Below, in pieces: positions 27,191 through 36,536 of a DNA stretch of 64,000 nt. Origin of the DNA: CAYTBN01 sp964436045. GTDB taxonomy: Bacteria; Myxococcota_A; UBA796; UBA9615; CAYRNR01. Position 1 is the stretch's first letter; each line of letters starts with the position of its first letter. The stretch covers positions 1-64,000 of the forward strand of contig CAYTBN010000022.1 in assembly GCA_964436045.1 (NCBI GenBank), written 5' to 3'. The translations under genes and the position numbers were made by a program. The notes below the pieces were generated by a model. That model ran no database searches, was not told the DNA's origin, and saw only the letters and a program-made list of their open reading frames with translations.

Positions 27191-30100
27191 GTGACGGCAA
27201 ACAAGCGAAATTCCCCGGAGTGGCGGGGAATCGCGCTCCCCGCCGCGGTCGTCTGGCTCGGGCTGGCGGCGTGGCACGGGGCGACCGCGACCGTCGGCGA
27301 TCCGGCCCGGGCCACGGCCCTCCTTCTCCTGGCCGTCGGCGGCGCTGGAGTCCTGCGCGGCCTGCTCCCGCGCCTCGCCCAGACCTCGAGATTCAAGGAA
27401 CTGAGCAGAACGCCGGTGCCCGCGCGTGCGGCAGGCGTCTCGCGCGCGATCTTTGCCCTGCTCCCGGCCCTCCTCGCCGCCGTCGTTCGGGGGTTTGCGG
27501 CTGCCTCGACCACCGCAGCCGTGGTCCTGATCGGCGTGGTCGTCTGCTGGTCGATCCTGCTCGCGCTGGCCTCCCTGGCGGTGGGACCGATGACCGGGGG
27601 CCGGCACGGCTGGGTGGGCGCGGGCGCCTGGGTTCTGGCCGCGGTGGCGGCCCTGATCGGCGGGGGTCTGCTCGCCAGCGGCAGCCCGGCCACGGTCCTC
27701 TCCCTGGCAGCGGCGGGCCTGCTCTGGCTGACCCGGGCCGGGAAGCAGGCACCCGCGGCCCCCGAGGAAGGCGACGGCCTGGCCGCGGTGTTCCAAGGAG
27801 CGATCCTGGCCGCCTGGCTGCTCACCGTTCCCCCGCTGGTGGCCGCGTTCGCCGGCCCCTTGCCCCATGCCCTCGTTGCGCTGACGCTGGGGCTTGCCCT
27901 GGGGGCTGCGGCGGGTCACCTCGCCTGGCCCGCGATCCGCCGCCCCGCCTGGGCCGGGCCAGCGCTAGCTGGGCTCGGTGCGCTGTTGACGCTGGCGATG
28001 CTGGGCCGCTTCCCGGCCGTCGTAGCCCTCGCCTCCAGCCCCGATCTGCGTTCGCTCACGCCGCTGCTCCCCTGGGGAATCCTGGCGTTGACCACGGTCA
28101 CCGCCCTCGGATTCGCGATTCCCGGCTGGCGCCTCGGCGCGGCCTGGCGGCGGCCCGGCTGGGCGGGAATCGGAGTGGTCGCGGCGTCGGCCCTCATCAC
28201 AGGCGCCCAGGGCCCCGGCCACATGGATCTCCCTGTCCGGCTGGCCGCCGGACTCTCGGTGGCGGGTGCCATGGCCCACCTGGTGGCACGCCCGGCGAGC
28301 AACCGCCTGATCGCGACGGCGACCGGCTGGGTGGCCGTCGGTGGACTGATCGCGGGCGTCTCGCTCCTCCGCCCCCTCGATGCCGGTCCAGCGGCACTGG
28401 GCGTCTGGCCAGGCTCCTTCGGTGAGGAGCCCGTGTCGGCGGAGTTGCTCGCCCGCGCCGAAATCCGCACCAGTGGCGCCGACAGGGCCGGCCCCCACGC
28501 CGTGGTGGACACCCCCTTCGGCCGCCACGTGTTCCGGGGCTGGACCGCCCGCGCGCCCGGAGAGGCGGACTCTGCGGCCGAGTCGATGGCTACCCTGCTG
28601 CCGGTGCTGGCCTCCGCGGAGCCGCGGAACGTCACCGTGGTCGGGCTTGGCCGTGGCGGCGCACTGAAGCCGCTGGCGGCGATCCAGGTGGAGCGGCTTC
28701 ACCTGCTCGATATCTCACGCCACGCGCCCGCCCAGATTTCGGCCATCGACGGCGAGTTGAGGGACCTGATCGCGGTGCCCAGCGTCCGCATTCACGGCGG
28801 ACACCCGATGCCCGCCCTGCCCCACGCGGTCAGGGAGCAGGACGTGATCGTGGTCGACCTGCCACGCCCGGCGATCCCTGGATCGCGGGCCTGGTACGGC
28901 CGGGCTTTCGCCTCGCAGGTCGCCGGACGGCTCGCTGCGGACGGGTGGGCCGCGTTCCGGGTCAACACGCTGGAACTGGATCCCGATGATCTCGCCGCCA
29001 CCGTGCTCGCGTTCTCCGGTTCATTCCCGGGTGCTGGTGTCTGGATCGATCCATCGGGCAACGGGGACATCATCCTGCTGGGCAATCCCGCCGGGAGCCA
29101 ACCCGACGCGGCGACCATGGTGCGTGGACTGGAGCGGCGCTCCCTGAGAGAAGCCCTGCGCGGCCAGGAGGTGGACACTCCACGGGATCTCTTCGCCCGG
29201 GCGTTTGGCCGGGCCGATTCTCCCCGCTACGCGGCCCGAGCCCGCGGCGCTGCCGGACTGAGTTGGCGTTCCGCCCGCAACTGGATGCGCCAGGAAAGGG
29301 CTCTCCCGCTGGCCGACCTGGCCCACGCCGCCAGCCCAGTGGACCAGATCGTCGACCTCGACGGTCTGTCGCCGGAGGAGCGTGAGGAGTTCGCCAGACC
29401 CGGAATGCCGGCCGACGAGTTCTGGCCGATCTACCTGCGCTTCCTCGACATGACCAGCCGCGGCGAGGCGCCGGATGCGTTGGCCTTCGCCGAGCAGATC
29501 CGTCAGGGCAGTGATGATCCCTCCAGGGACCTGGCACCCCTGGTCCAGCAGACCGTGGACGCCGGCCGGGTGGCCGCCGCCCACGGGCGCGAGGACGACG
29601 CCTACGCCCTCTACCTGCTGGCGATCTCGTTCGCGCCTGCCGACGTGTCAGCCAACGTCGAGCTGGGTCGATTGGCCTGGTCGCGGGACAACCTGGGCGA
29701 GGCCATCCAGCGCTTCGACACCGCCCTGGCCGAGCAGCCCGACCATCTGCTGGCCCTGCTCGGCGGCGCCGACGCTCGCATCCGCCTGGGCCGGAACGAC
29801 GAGGCGGCGGAGCTGCTCGAGCGCGCGGTGGCCGCCCACCCCACATCCATCGAGGCGATGGTCAACCTGGGCCGTCTGTATTCGGAGAGCGGCCGCCAGC
29901 AGAACGCGGTCGTCCAGCTGCAGCGGGCCCAGTCGTTCGCGCCCGAGGAGCCGAGGATCCCGTTCTTCATCGCCGAGGCCCGGTTCCTGTCCGCCATCGC
30001 AGATCGCGAGGCGGGCGTGGATCCGGCGGTTGCCCTCGATCAGGCCCGCCACGCGGCGCTGCAGGCCCTCTCGCTGGAGCGCGACGCGCGCTCCTTGTGC

Positions 30101-30394
30101 CTCTACGGCCAGATCGAGCTGGCGCGGGGGGACTTCCCGCGGGCGGAGGGCGCCCTCGAAGAGGCGCTGGTCACGGCACCGGACGATTTTGACGTGCGCG
30201 CCGGTCTGGGCGAGGCCTACTTCGCTCGACAATCCTACGAAGCAGCGGCCCGCCAGTTCCTGGCCGCCGACGCCCTTCGGCCCGGGGACGTACGGGTGGC
30301 GCGGCGGCTGAAACAGCTGCGGATGCTCGCGCCGGGAGCGTTCGAGGGGTCAGGGGACGCGGGGCGGCCGGCGGGCGGCCAGCCCGGTCAATAG
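27191..30394 (+). CDS. Polytopic membrane protein with spermidine-synthase-like domain and C-terminal TPRs
   Basis: From the GTG at 27191 the product is 1067 residues. Residues 1 to about 410 are Ala/Leu-rich and contain roughly ten hydrophobic helices. Around 430-640 there is a Rossmann-like fold resembling membrane-fused spermidine synthases: VVDTPFGRHVFRG, NVTVVGLGRGGALKPLAAI, LHLLDISRH, EQDVIVVDLPRP, WYGRAFASQVAGRLAADGW and GDIILLGNPAG. The usual catalytic Asp pair is not obvious, so polyamine synthesis is doubtful. From about 790 to the end there are at least six TPRs (AIQRFDTALAEQPDHLLAL, NAVVQLQRAQSFAPEEPRI, RAEGALEEALVTAPDDFDV). It is divergent from pilM, and its 3' end overlaps that of the PilY1-like gene by 7 bp. 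Confidence 0.75.
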   Translation: MTANKRNSPEWRGIALPAAVVWLGLAAWHGATATVGDPARATALLLLAVGGAGVLRGLLPRLAQTSRFKELSRTPVPARAAGVSRAIFALLPALLAAVVRGFAAASTTAAVVLIGVVVCWSILLALASLAVGPMTGGRHGWVGAGAWVLAAVAALIGGGLLASGSPATVLSLAAAGLLWLTRAGKQAPAAPEEGDGLAAVFQGAILAAWLLTVPPLVAAFAGPLPHALVALTLGLALGAAAGHLAWPAIRRPAWAGPALAGLGALLTLAMLGRFPAVVALASSPDLRSLTPLLPWGILALTTVTALGFAIPGWRLGAAWRRPGWAGIGVVAASALITGAQGPGHMDLPVRLAAGLSVAGAMAHLVARPASNRLIATATGWVAVGGLIAGVSLLRPLDAGPAALGVWPGSFGEEPVSAELLARAEIRTSGADRAGPHAVVDTPFGRHVFRGWTARAPGEADSAAESMATLLPVLASAEPRNVTVVGLGRGGALKPLAAIQVERLHLLDISRHAPAQISAIDGELRDLIAVPSVRIHGGHPMPALPHAVREQDVIVVDLPRPAIPGSRAWYGRAFASQVAGRLAADGWAAFRVNTLELDPDDLAATVLAFSGSFPGAGVWIDPSGNGDIILLGNPAGSQPDAATMVRGLERRSLREALRGQEVDTPRDLFARAFGRADSPRYAARARGAAGLSWRSARNWMRQERALPLADLAHAASPVDQIVDLDGLSPEEREEFARPGMPADEFWPIYLRFLDMTSRGEAPDALAFAEQIRQGSDDPSRDLAPLVQQTVDAGRVAAAHGREDDAYALYLLAISFAPADVSANVELGRLAWSRDNLGEAIQRFDTALAEQPDHLLALLGGADARIRLGRNDEAAELLERAVAAHPTSIEAMVNLGRLYSESGRQQNAVVQLQRAQSFAPEEPRIPFFIAEARFLSAIADREAGVDPAVALDQARHAALQALSLERDARSLCLYGQIELARGDFPRAEGALEEALVTAPDDFDVRAGLGEAYFARQSYEAAARQFLAADALRPGDVRVARRLKQLRMLAPGAFEGSGDAGRPAGGQPGQ

Positions 30395-33300
30395 ACGTTG
30401 CGCCAGTTGGCGTAGAAGATCCGATCCCCTGCGGTGGTGATCGGCACCGGCCGGACCGGGCCGATGGACGAGATGTTGCCGTCGGCGTCGGTGATCGAGA
30501 CGTACATTCCGTCGTTGCTGTAGGAGAAGCGCGACGGGATACCCTCGACCTCGGCGTACTTGCTGCCAGTGACCGGCAGGTTCTCCGGTCCCCAATCCTG
30601 GCCAGACTCGTAAGCGCCGCCGCAGTCGTCGATGGACATGGCGTAGATGCGGGTGTGGCCCACACCGCAGGCGGCCCCCGCGGCGTTGTCGGCGACGTAG
30701 GTCGCGAACAGGACCAGCCCGCCGTAGGTCATCACCGGCCCGACCAGCTTCTCGCCGGCCTCGAGGGTGTAGGGCGCTGACAGCGCCTCGCCTCCACAGG
30801 CGTCCACCGCCTCGGCCTCGTTGCAGGCCCATTCGTCGCCAGCGGATTCACCGTCGGCCAGGAACCACACGTGACCGACGTCATAGGCCTCGAAGAGGTT
30901 CCCCGGCCAGCCCGATCCGTAGCTGACGCGGACGAGCCCGTCCGAATCGCGCGTGATGGACGGCCGGAAGAAGATCGCGTCGGAGTCCGGGTTGTGCAGC
31001 CCCGGGTTCCACTCCTCGTCGTTGTACGCGTCCGCTCCGGGTGAGTTCGCCGGGACACGGAACAGGCAGACGCTGTCCGTGTCCTCCATGGTCGCACGAG
31101 ACAGGTCGCCGTTGTCGATCAGGACCTTGAAGACGTATCCATGGCGGCTGCCCATGTAGAGGGCGTCGATGGTTCCGTCCCCGTCGTAGTCGACCGCGGC
31201 CGGGGTACCGAAGACGCCACCGGACGGGTCGTGCACGCTGTAGCGCCCGGCGCCGTTGGTGTACTCGGAATAGCTCGCCGGTATCTCGTAGCCGCGCTTG
31301 TAGAAGGTGGTCCAGTTGCGGGGGTAGAGCAGGTCGACCATGTACCACTTGGCCTGGACCTGATGGTTCGAGTGGATCTCCCCGTCCTGGTCGTGGGAAC
31401 CACCGCTCCAGAAGACCACCGGGACGTAGTCGTCGTTGTCCTCGTCGTAGACCTCGCCGATCACCGGAGAGCCGGTGCTCAGCCCCTTGCGCCAGCCGGA
31501 CGTGTTGCCCACCCACTCCCAGAGGAACTTGGGATTCCACGGATGGGAGACATCGATGGCGTAGTGATAGCGGCTGCCGAGCCCCATCGAGACCACCAGG
31601 ATCCGGTGGTAGTCGCAACCGTCGACGTCCTTCTTGTCGTCCTCGTCGGCCTCCGAGCAGTCCTCATCGACGTTGTTGGCGATCCCGTCCATCCACGCGT
31701 AGTAGAGGTTCACCGAGCCATCGTGCAGGTAGAGCTCGCCGTCCAGCTTCAGCTGGATCGCGCGGTGGAAGTCATGGTGGTATTCCGAATCGTGGTCCAG
31801 CAGGTGGCGCGGCATGTAACCCCAGAGCTCGAAGCCGCCGTCGCCGTCGGTGATCAGGTCCTCCCAGCCATCCTCGTCCGTGTCGAGGAAGGGCACCTTG
31901 AACGCGTGCAGCCAGCCGGCGTTCGAGGGGACGTACATCACCGGGTCCAGGCCTGCCAGCTTGACCATGAACGCGTAGAACGCGGGATCGTCGGTGACGA
32001 TCGGGGGAGTGTTGTCCGCGAATGCCGGCTCGGCCAGGAACATGCCCCCCATCTTCCAGGCCCCCTTCTCCCGCAGGAGCATCAGAGGAGGCGAGTCGAC
32101 GTTGTCCACGTCCTCCGCGTCGGTGGGGAAGTCGAGGCCGTAGTTGCTGTCGGACACGCCGCGCAGGAAGTCGATGAACGCCTGGGCGTCGTCCGCGTCG
32201 ACGTCGCAGTCCCCGTCGGTGTCGTAGCGCAGCGAATCGCACTCGGCGTCGCCGGGGTAGATGGCGTTGTCGTTGGTCGGATCCCAGTCCGGCAGCATCA
32301 GCTCGCCCAGATCCTCGACGTTGTCGGTGTCGAAGGCGATCAAGTCGGCGGGGGTGTAGACCCCCCCCTGCTCGTCGTTGGTCCACAGGGTTCGCTCGAC
32401 GTTGTGGCGATCCGCCGCGTCCGGGGAGTACTCCTCGGAGTTCTCCCCGTCCTCCTCGGCGATCCGGCTGGCCAGGATCTGTCCTGCGTCCCACAGGGAG
32501 CCGTCGGCCTCGGGGCCGTCGATGGTGGCGCCGTAGTCGTAGTCGGCATCGCCGTCCCCATCCATGTCACAACCGTCGGGGTTGTTGCACAGGTGGAAGG
32601 CCTGGAAGTGTCCTCGGTAGAGCGGGACGCCGCGGTTGCCGTCGTCGTCGAAGCCCCAGGTCTCCGTATAGCCGCGGAACAGCCGGTGGCCGGTGGCCGA
32701 CGTGAACGAACTGGTGATGCCGGTCAGCGAACGAATGAGGTCTGTCATCGCCAGCGAGATGCCCACCTGCACGTCCTCGGGGCGGGTCGCGCGGATGAAC
32801 AGCCCGCCGCCGCCGGACGCGGTCGCGGCAAAGAGCTGCTCGACCTCGTTGTCGTCGACATTGGCCGCGTCGACCAGGATCGTGTGGGTGCGCGCCGTCT
32901 GGTCCTCGTCGTGGGCTTCGGACAGGTCGGTGAACTGCGCGTAGTACGCAACGTCGTCCAGCAGGGTCTCGTACTCCTCGTCCTCGACCTGGACCGTCTT
33001 GAAGTAGTCATCGGCGTGGACCGGGTTGGAGGTGCCAAGGTAGTTCTGCGAACCCACCGGGGTGTCGAAGGGGTCGTCGTCCTCGGTGCCGCCCATCGAG
33101 TCGCCGATGATGATCACGTCGATGGTGCTGCACGACTCCTTGTACGGAGCCCGCTCCCACAGCTCGCCGTCGGTGTCCTCCAGCGAGAAGTACTCCGCCA
33201 GCGCGTAGGCGTAGGTGCTGGCGATGTAGTTCGTCGAGACGGTGGCGTTCACGGACTGCAGCTCGTTGACGAGATGGGTATTGCTGTGGGCGAACGAGCT

Positions 33301-33612
33301 GATCTGCTTCCAGTGGTTCGCCGGGCTCGTGGTCCCGATGACGGCGAACTCCATCTCGGTGGGCGCGGAGTTGACCGACGCGACGATGGCGTCGACCACC
33401 ACATCGAACCGGGAGCGGCCGGTCTGCACGTCCCATTCGTTATCCGCCATCGACGTGTTTCGCTCGACGATGAACAGGACCTTGGGGATCTCCGAGTTGC
33501 GGACGGGCAGGTCCGCGTCGCCGCCCGCCTCGCTGGTCCACATCATCACCGCGAGGAGCGGGACGAGGAGCCAGCGGGGAGCCAGACTCGAGGTGCGACT
33601 GTGCTTCGCCAT
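30388..33612 (-). CDS. pilY1: PilY1-like secreted protein with VWA-type and beta-propeller domains
   Basis: The product is 1074 residues from the ATG at 33612 (AAAGG site upstream); an ATG at 33630 overlapping the pilX stop is also possible. A signal peptide (LLVPLLAVMMWTSEAGG) is followed by a VWA-like domain whose metal site reads IVERNTSM instead of the usual DxSxS. Several Ca-binding-like loops follow (DMDGDGDADYDYG, DTDGDCDVDADDAQ, DTDEDGWEDLITDGDGG). The C-terminal half is the PilY1 propeller, with AAVDYDGDGTIDALYMGSRH and GYVFKVLI. PilY1 proteins prime pilus assembly with the minor pilins and can act as tip adhesins. It is the last gene of the minor-pilin operon. Confidence 0.85.
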   Translation of the reverse strand: MAKHSRTSSLAPRWLLVPLLAVMMWTSEAGGDADLPVRNSEIPKVLFIVERNTSMADNEWDVQTGRSRFDVVVDAIVASVNSAPTEMEFAVIGTTSPANHWKQISSFAHSNTHLVNELQSVNATVSTNYIASTYAYALAEYFSLEDTDGELWERAPYKESCSTIDVIIIGDSMGGTEDDDPFDTPVGSQNYLGTSNPVHADDYFKTVQVEDEEYETLLDDVAYYAQFTDLSEAHDEDQTARTHTILVDAANVDDNEVEQLFAATASGGGGLFIRATRPEDVQVGISLAMTDLIRSLTGITSSFTSATGHRLFRGYTETWGFDDDGNRGVPLYRGHFQAFHLCNNPDGCDMDGDGDADYDYGATIDGPEADGSLWDAGQILASRIAEEDGENSEEYSPDAADRHNVERTLWTNDEQGGVYTPADLIAFDTDNVEDLGELMLPDWDPTNDNAIYPGDAECDSLRYDTDGDCDVDADDAQAFIDFLRGVSDSNYGLDFPTDAEDVDNVDSPPLMLLREKGAWKMGGMFLAEPAFADNTPPIVTDDPAFYAFMVKLAGLDPVMYVPSNAGWLHAFKVPFLDTDEDGWEDLITDGDGGFELWGYMPRHLLDHDSEYHHDFHRAIQLKLDGELYLHDGSVNLYYAWMDGIANNVDEDCSEADEDDKKDVDGCDYHRILVVSMGLGSRYHYAIDVSHPWNPKFLWEWVGNTSGWRKGLSTGSPVIGEVYDEDNDDYVPVVFWSGGSHDQDGEIHSNHQVQAKWYMVDLLYPRNWTTFYKRGYEIPASYSEYTNGAGRYSVHDPSGGVFGTPAAVDYDGDGTIDALYMGSRHGYVFKVLIDNGDLSRATMEDTDSVCLFRVPANSPGADAYNDEEWNPGLHNPDSDAIFFRPSITRDSDGLVRVSYGSGWPGNLFEAYDVGHVWFLADGESAGDEWACNEAEAVDACGGEALSAPYTLEAGEKLVGPVMTYGGLVLFATYVADNAAGAACGVGHTRIYAMSIDDCGGAYESGQDWGPENLPVTGSKYAEVEGIPSRFSYSNDGMYVSITDADGNISSIGPVRPVPITTAGDRIFYANWRNVY

Positions 33613-33626
33613 AGAGCTACCTTTCC

Positions 33627-34175
33627 TCATTGACAGTACCCCAGGAGCCGCAGGAATCCACCGGTGGTGGCAGACGCCGCCGAACGCGTGCGGCTACCCG
33701 CCACGTCCAGCGCGTTGGCATGGACATCCAGGAACACGTCTTTTTGTTCCATGCCCCCGCCGCCGTGGTTGATCCCCTCGGCCATCTCGAATCCGCGCGG
33801 CGATCCCCCGCACTCGCCGTAGTAGAGGTCCACCGAGTACTCGCCCACCGAGTAGCCTCCGGTCTCCAGCGACGTGGCGACCGGGTCGGTGGTGTCGTCG
33901 ATCAGCCGCATTCCGTCCCCGTACACCGCCAGCTGGTTCAGCGCGTCGATGGTCTGGGGATTCATCGGCATGCCACGGGTCACCTGCCGCGCCTGGTCCA
34001 GTCCCGCGTTGGCGGCGTTGTAGACCTGGTGATAGCGGCGGATGTTGTGGGTGATGGTCAGGTCGATGTCGCTGATCGACAGCGCGGCGAGCCCGAGCAA
34101 CGTGAGCGCCACGAGCGCGAGCATCGCCACGATCAGCGCGTATCCCCCCTGCTGGCTTGCGAGACGGTCCATCAA
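33627..34175 (-). CDS. pilX: PilX-like minor pilin component
   Basis: The 182-residue protein has the PilX N-terminus: a short charged leader, QQGGYALIVAMLALVALT (hydrophobic helix lacking the Glu5 of true pilins, as is common in PilX), then LGLAALSISDIDLTI and an Ala/Asn-rich helix (VYNAANAGLDQARQV). The rest is beta-rich and not conserved. Its start overlaps the pilW stop (ATGA) and its stop overlaps a possible pilY1 start, so translation is coupled through the operon. It probably joins the minor-pilin priming complex. Confidence 0.82.
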   Translation of the reverse strand: MMDRLASQQGGYALIVAMLALVALTLLGLAALSISDIDLTITHNIRRYHQVYNAANAGLDQARQVTRGMPMNPQTIDALNQLAVYGDGMRLIDDTTDPVATSLETGGYSVGEYSVDLYYGECGGSPRGFEMAEGINHGGGGMEQKDVFLDVHANALDVAGSRTRSAASATTGGFLRLLGYCQ

Positions 34176-35287
34176 TACTTGTCCCGGATCTGCAGCGCAG
34201 AGCGTGCGTTCTGGATGTTGATCACTTGGTGCGCGACGCGTCGGTGATAGGTGTCCTTGGTGGTGGTCCGCGTGTAGTTCGGATCGAGGATCACCGGGGT
34301 GGACGCGGGCAAACCCTGTTCCTCCTGCCGCTCGGAGCGGGCGGTCATCCGGATCCGGACGCGGGAGAGATTGGCGAAGTTGTAGGGATCGGCGAGTTCG
34401 TGGTTCCCGACCCAGCTCTGGGCGTCGCAGTCCTGGGTCAGCTCGCAGAAGCCGAACTGGAGATCCTCGATGCCGGCGGCGATGGGGATGTCGTTGCCGT
34501 CGTCCATATCGTCATCCGTGCTCATCATCAGGTAGGGCACGGTCGAGGTTCCCGGGCCGTTGCCGTCCCCGTCCCGGTCGATGTAGTAGCTGACCTGGAC
34601 CAGCGGTCCGCAGATCAACTCCTCGGGCAGCCCGCGTTCGCAGTAGTCCTCGTAGTCGGTCTGCGAGTTCTGGTCCACGGTCACGATGCCGGTGCTGGAG
34701 TCGCCGTCGCCTGAGACAGACCACACGTAAGACACGCCGAGCCCCAGGTTGCCGGAGTGCGAGAAGCAGACGATCTGGTCCCACTGCTCGTCGTCCTCGC
34801 TGAAGTACCCGGCCACGGCGACGGTGGCCGACGAGAATCGGAGCTGGGTGGTCTCGCAACGGTAGTCGGACGCGTAGCCTGCGCCCGCGGCAGACTGGTC
34901 GACGAACCCCCAGTGGGTTCGATCGGGATCGATGTAGGCCAGGGTGAGCGCATCACTGTAGCTGCCTGCGGGGATCTCGTTGAACTGCTCGATGGCGTCC
35001 AGGGCCGAGTTGGGTGTGGATGCCGGCAGGATCCCGTAGTACTGGCCTGCGACCCCGGCGCCGAACCCGATCAAGGAGATGTCCTTGCTCACGATCTCCA
35101 TCGCGAGCCGCAGACTCTGCTGGGTACGCCCGATGTCCGACTGCCGCCGGTAGAGCTGGTTCTGGGCCGTGAACGTCATCAGGATCACCAGGATCATCAG
35201 CGCCGTGACGACCATGGCGATGACCAGCTCGATGAGGGTGAACCCCTTCGCGCTGGCGCCGGACCTTCGGTTTGTGCGTTGCGTCAT
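34172..35287 (-). CDS. pilW: PilW-like minor pilin with prepilin cleavage motif
   Basis: The 371-residue protein carries a class III prepilin leader: SAKGFTLIELVIAMVVTALM, cleaved after Gly by prepilin peptidase, with Glu5. After the long hydrophobic helix comes the conserved RRQSDIGRTQQSLRLAMEIV and DISLIGFGAG segment seen in PilW. The large globular part contains several Cys (DYRCETTQ, YEDYCERGL, FCELTQDCDAQ) and a DRDGDGNGPG loop that may bind calcium. It ends with a conserved-looking helix (VAHQVINIQNARSAL). The order fimT-pilV-pilW-pilX-pilY1 matches known minor-pilin operons. Confidence 0.88.
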   Translation of the reverse strand: MTQRTNRRSGASAKGFTLIELVIAMVVTALMILVILMTFTAQNQLYRRQSDIGRTQQSLRLAMEIVSKDISLIGFGAGVAGQYYGILPASTPNSALDAIEQFNEIPAGSYSDALTLAYIDPDRTHWGFVDQSAAGAGYASDYRCETTQLRFSSATVAVAGYFSEDDEQWDQIVCFSHSGNLGLGVSYVWSVSGDGDSSTGIVTVDQNSQTDYEDYCERGLPEELICGPLVQVSYYIDRDGDGNGPGTSTVPYLMMSTDDDMDDGNDIPIAAGIEDLQFGFCELTQDCDAQSWVGNHELADPYNFANLSRVRIRMTARSERQEEQGLPASTPVILDPNYTRTTTKDTYHRRVAHQVINIQNARSALQIRDKY

Positions 35288-35303
35288 CTGACGTCGCCGC
35301 TCC

Positions 35304-35885
35304 TCACGGATACCGGTCGTAGGACCGGGTCGAGATCAAGGTCACACCGTGCTTCTTTCCGGTCTCTCCCATCTGGAACGAGACTCGGGCCCGGATGATC
35401 ATCCGCCCGTAGTCATCGTCGGCGATGTGCTCGATATCGTAGGTTCGTGTGTAGATCGCGGCACCTCCGCCCGAGCCCACCGCGCCCAGACAGCCGACCT
35501 TCACGCCGCTCCCGTCGAACGAATGCTCGTAGTCCGAGAGCGGATCGTCCGGATCCGAGGGGTGGGTCGTGGCCTCGAAGGTCTCTCCACTCGCCGTGTG
35601 CGGATTCTCCCGCGTGTACTCGGCGGCGTTGAGCTGGTCCATCATGTCCTGGGCCAGGAAGGTCGCCTCGCTCGTCCGGAAGGAGAGCTGGGTCGCAGTG
35701 ATCGCAGCGTGGTGGAGCGCGTACAGAGAGAGCAGGCCCACGGAGAGGATGACCAGGGCGAAGACCGCCTCGATCAGGGTCACCCCTCGCTCCGCCGCCA
35801 ATCCCCCGGAGAACGCACGCCGCCACATCTTCCCGCCGCCGGTCGCGTCGCCCCGCATCGTCCTGTCAACCTCAGCGTTCACCAT
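35304..35885 (-). CDS. pilV: PilV-like minor pilin
   Basis: I take the ATG at 35885, preceded by GAGGT, giving 193 residues. The prepilin motif AERGVTLIEAVFALVILSVG has Gly at -1 and Glu5, followed by LLSLYALHHAAITATQLSF, as in PilV. The mature C-terminal domain is small, with a Ca-like acidic stretch (HPSDPDDPLSDYEHSFDGSG) and ends in beta strands (RMIIRARVSFQMGE). The frame remains open upstream for another 1.2 kb, but that part is antisense-like low-complexity sequence over fimT and the TPR gene. It starts 5 bp after the fimT stop. Confidence 0.85.
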   Translation of the reverse strand: MVNAEVDRTMRGDATGGGKMWRRAFSGGLAAERGVTLIEAVFALVILSVGLLSLYALHHAAITATQLSFRTSEATFLAQDMMDQLNAAEYTRENPHTASGETFEATTHPSDPDDPLSDYEHSFDGSGVKVGCLGAVGSGGGAAIYTRTYDIEHIADDDYGRMIIRARVSFQMGETGKKHGVTLISTRSYDRYP

Positions 35886-35890
35886 CGACC

Positions 35891-36520
35891 TCAATCTGGC
35901 ATCACCAGCAGGGTGTTTCCACCACGATCCACCAGTATCGCACGCCTCTCCGCTCGCGGGTTGGTCGCCCGGTTCCGCAGCACGATGCGCACGTATTCGT
36001 CCTGAAAATCCGCCGAAGCGTTGGTGACGTGCCCGTGGGCCCCGAACACCAGCGAATCGGGCAGCTCCGAGTAGGTGGGCCCCTCGAGCTCCGACCACTC
36101 CTCGATGCTGATCCCCGGCAGGTCGCCGGGTCCGCTGTGCAGGTCGATCACGCCACTGGCGTTGAGCGTACCGAAGCCCGCCGTCACCCAGTTCTGCGAT
36201 CCCCGCGGCCGGTCCCCCTTGAGCAACCGGTACTTGCCGACGTTGTCCTTCCACGACCCCACGTCCGCGGCCTCGTCCTGCTCGAGGAACTGGATCGCGT
36301 ATTCCGTGTTGTCCGCGATGGCCATGGTACGCGCGAGCATCAGGTGCTCTTCCAGTCGATGGGCGGCGTGGTTGAGCCGGTACCGACCGCTGAAGGCCCC
36401 GATGTTGGGGATGGCGATGGCGAGGATGATCGCAACGACGGCCAACGTGATCGCCAGCTCGATCAGGGTGAATCCCCGCCGCGCCGTCCGATCTGTACTT
36501 CTGAGTCCGCGCACACACAT
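35891..36520 (-). CDS. fimT: FimT/GspH-like pseudopilin
   Basis: The product is 209 residues from the ATG at 36520. The leader ends in TARRGFTLIELAITLAVVAI, a classic prepilin peptidase site with Glu5. The following helix and HAAHRLEEHLMLARTMAIA are the GspH/FimT signature, and the beta-rich domain ends in ERRAILVDRGGN. FimT-type pseudopilins start the minor-pilin complex, and some bind DNA during uptake. It is the first gene of the operon. A sigma-54 promoter ends only 17 bp upstream of the ATG, which leaves almost no leader and no room for a ribosome-binding site; a GTG at 36514 is an alternative start. Confidence 0.85.
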   Translation of the reverse strand: MCVRGLRSTDRTARRGFTLIELAITLAVVAIILAIAIPNIGAFSGRYRLNHAAHRLEEHLMLARTMAIADNTEYAIQFLEQDEAADVGSWKDNVGKYRLLKGDRPRGSQNWVTAGFGTLNASGVIDLHSGPGDLPGISIEEWSELEGPTYSELPDSLVFGAHGHVTNASADFQDEYVRIVLRNRATNPRAERRAILVDRGGNTLLVMPD

Positions 36521-36536
36521 GTGGTACGACTTTATT

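Noticed and set aside
31141..33633. Long open frame antisense to the PilY1-like gene
   Set aside because: Val/Asp/Arg-rich product without motifs; the opposite strand has a signal peptide and recognised domains.
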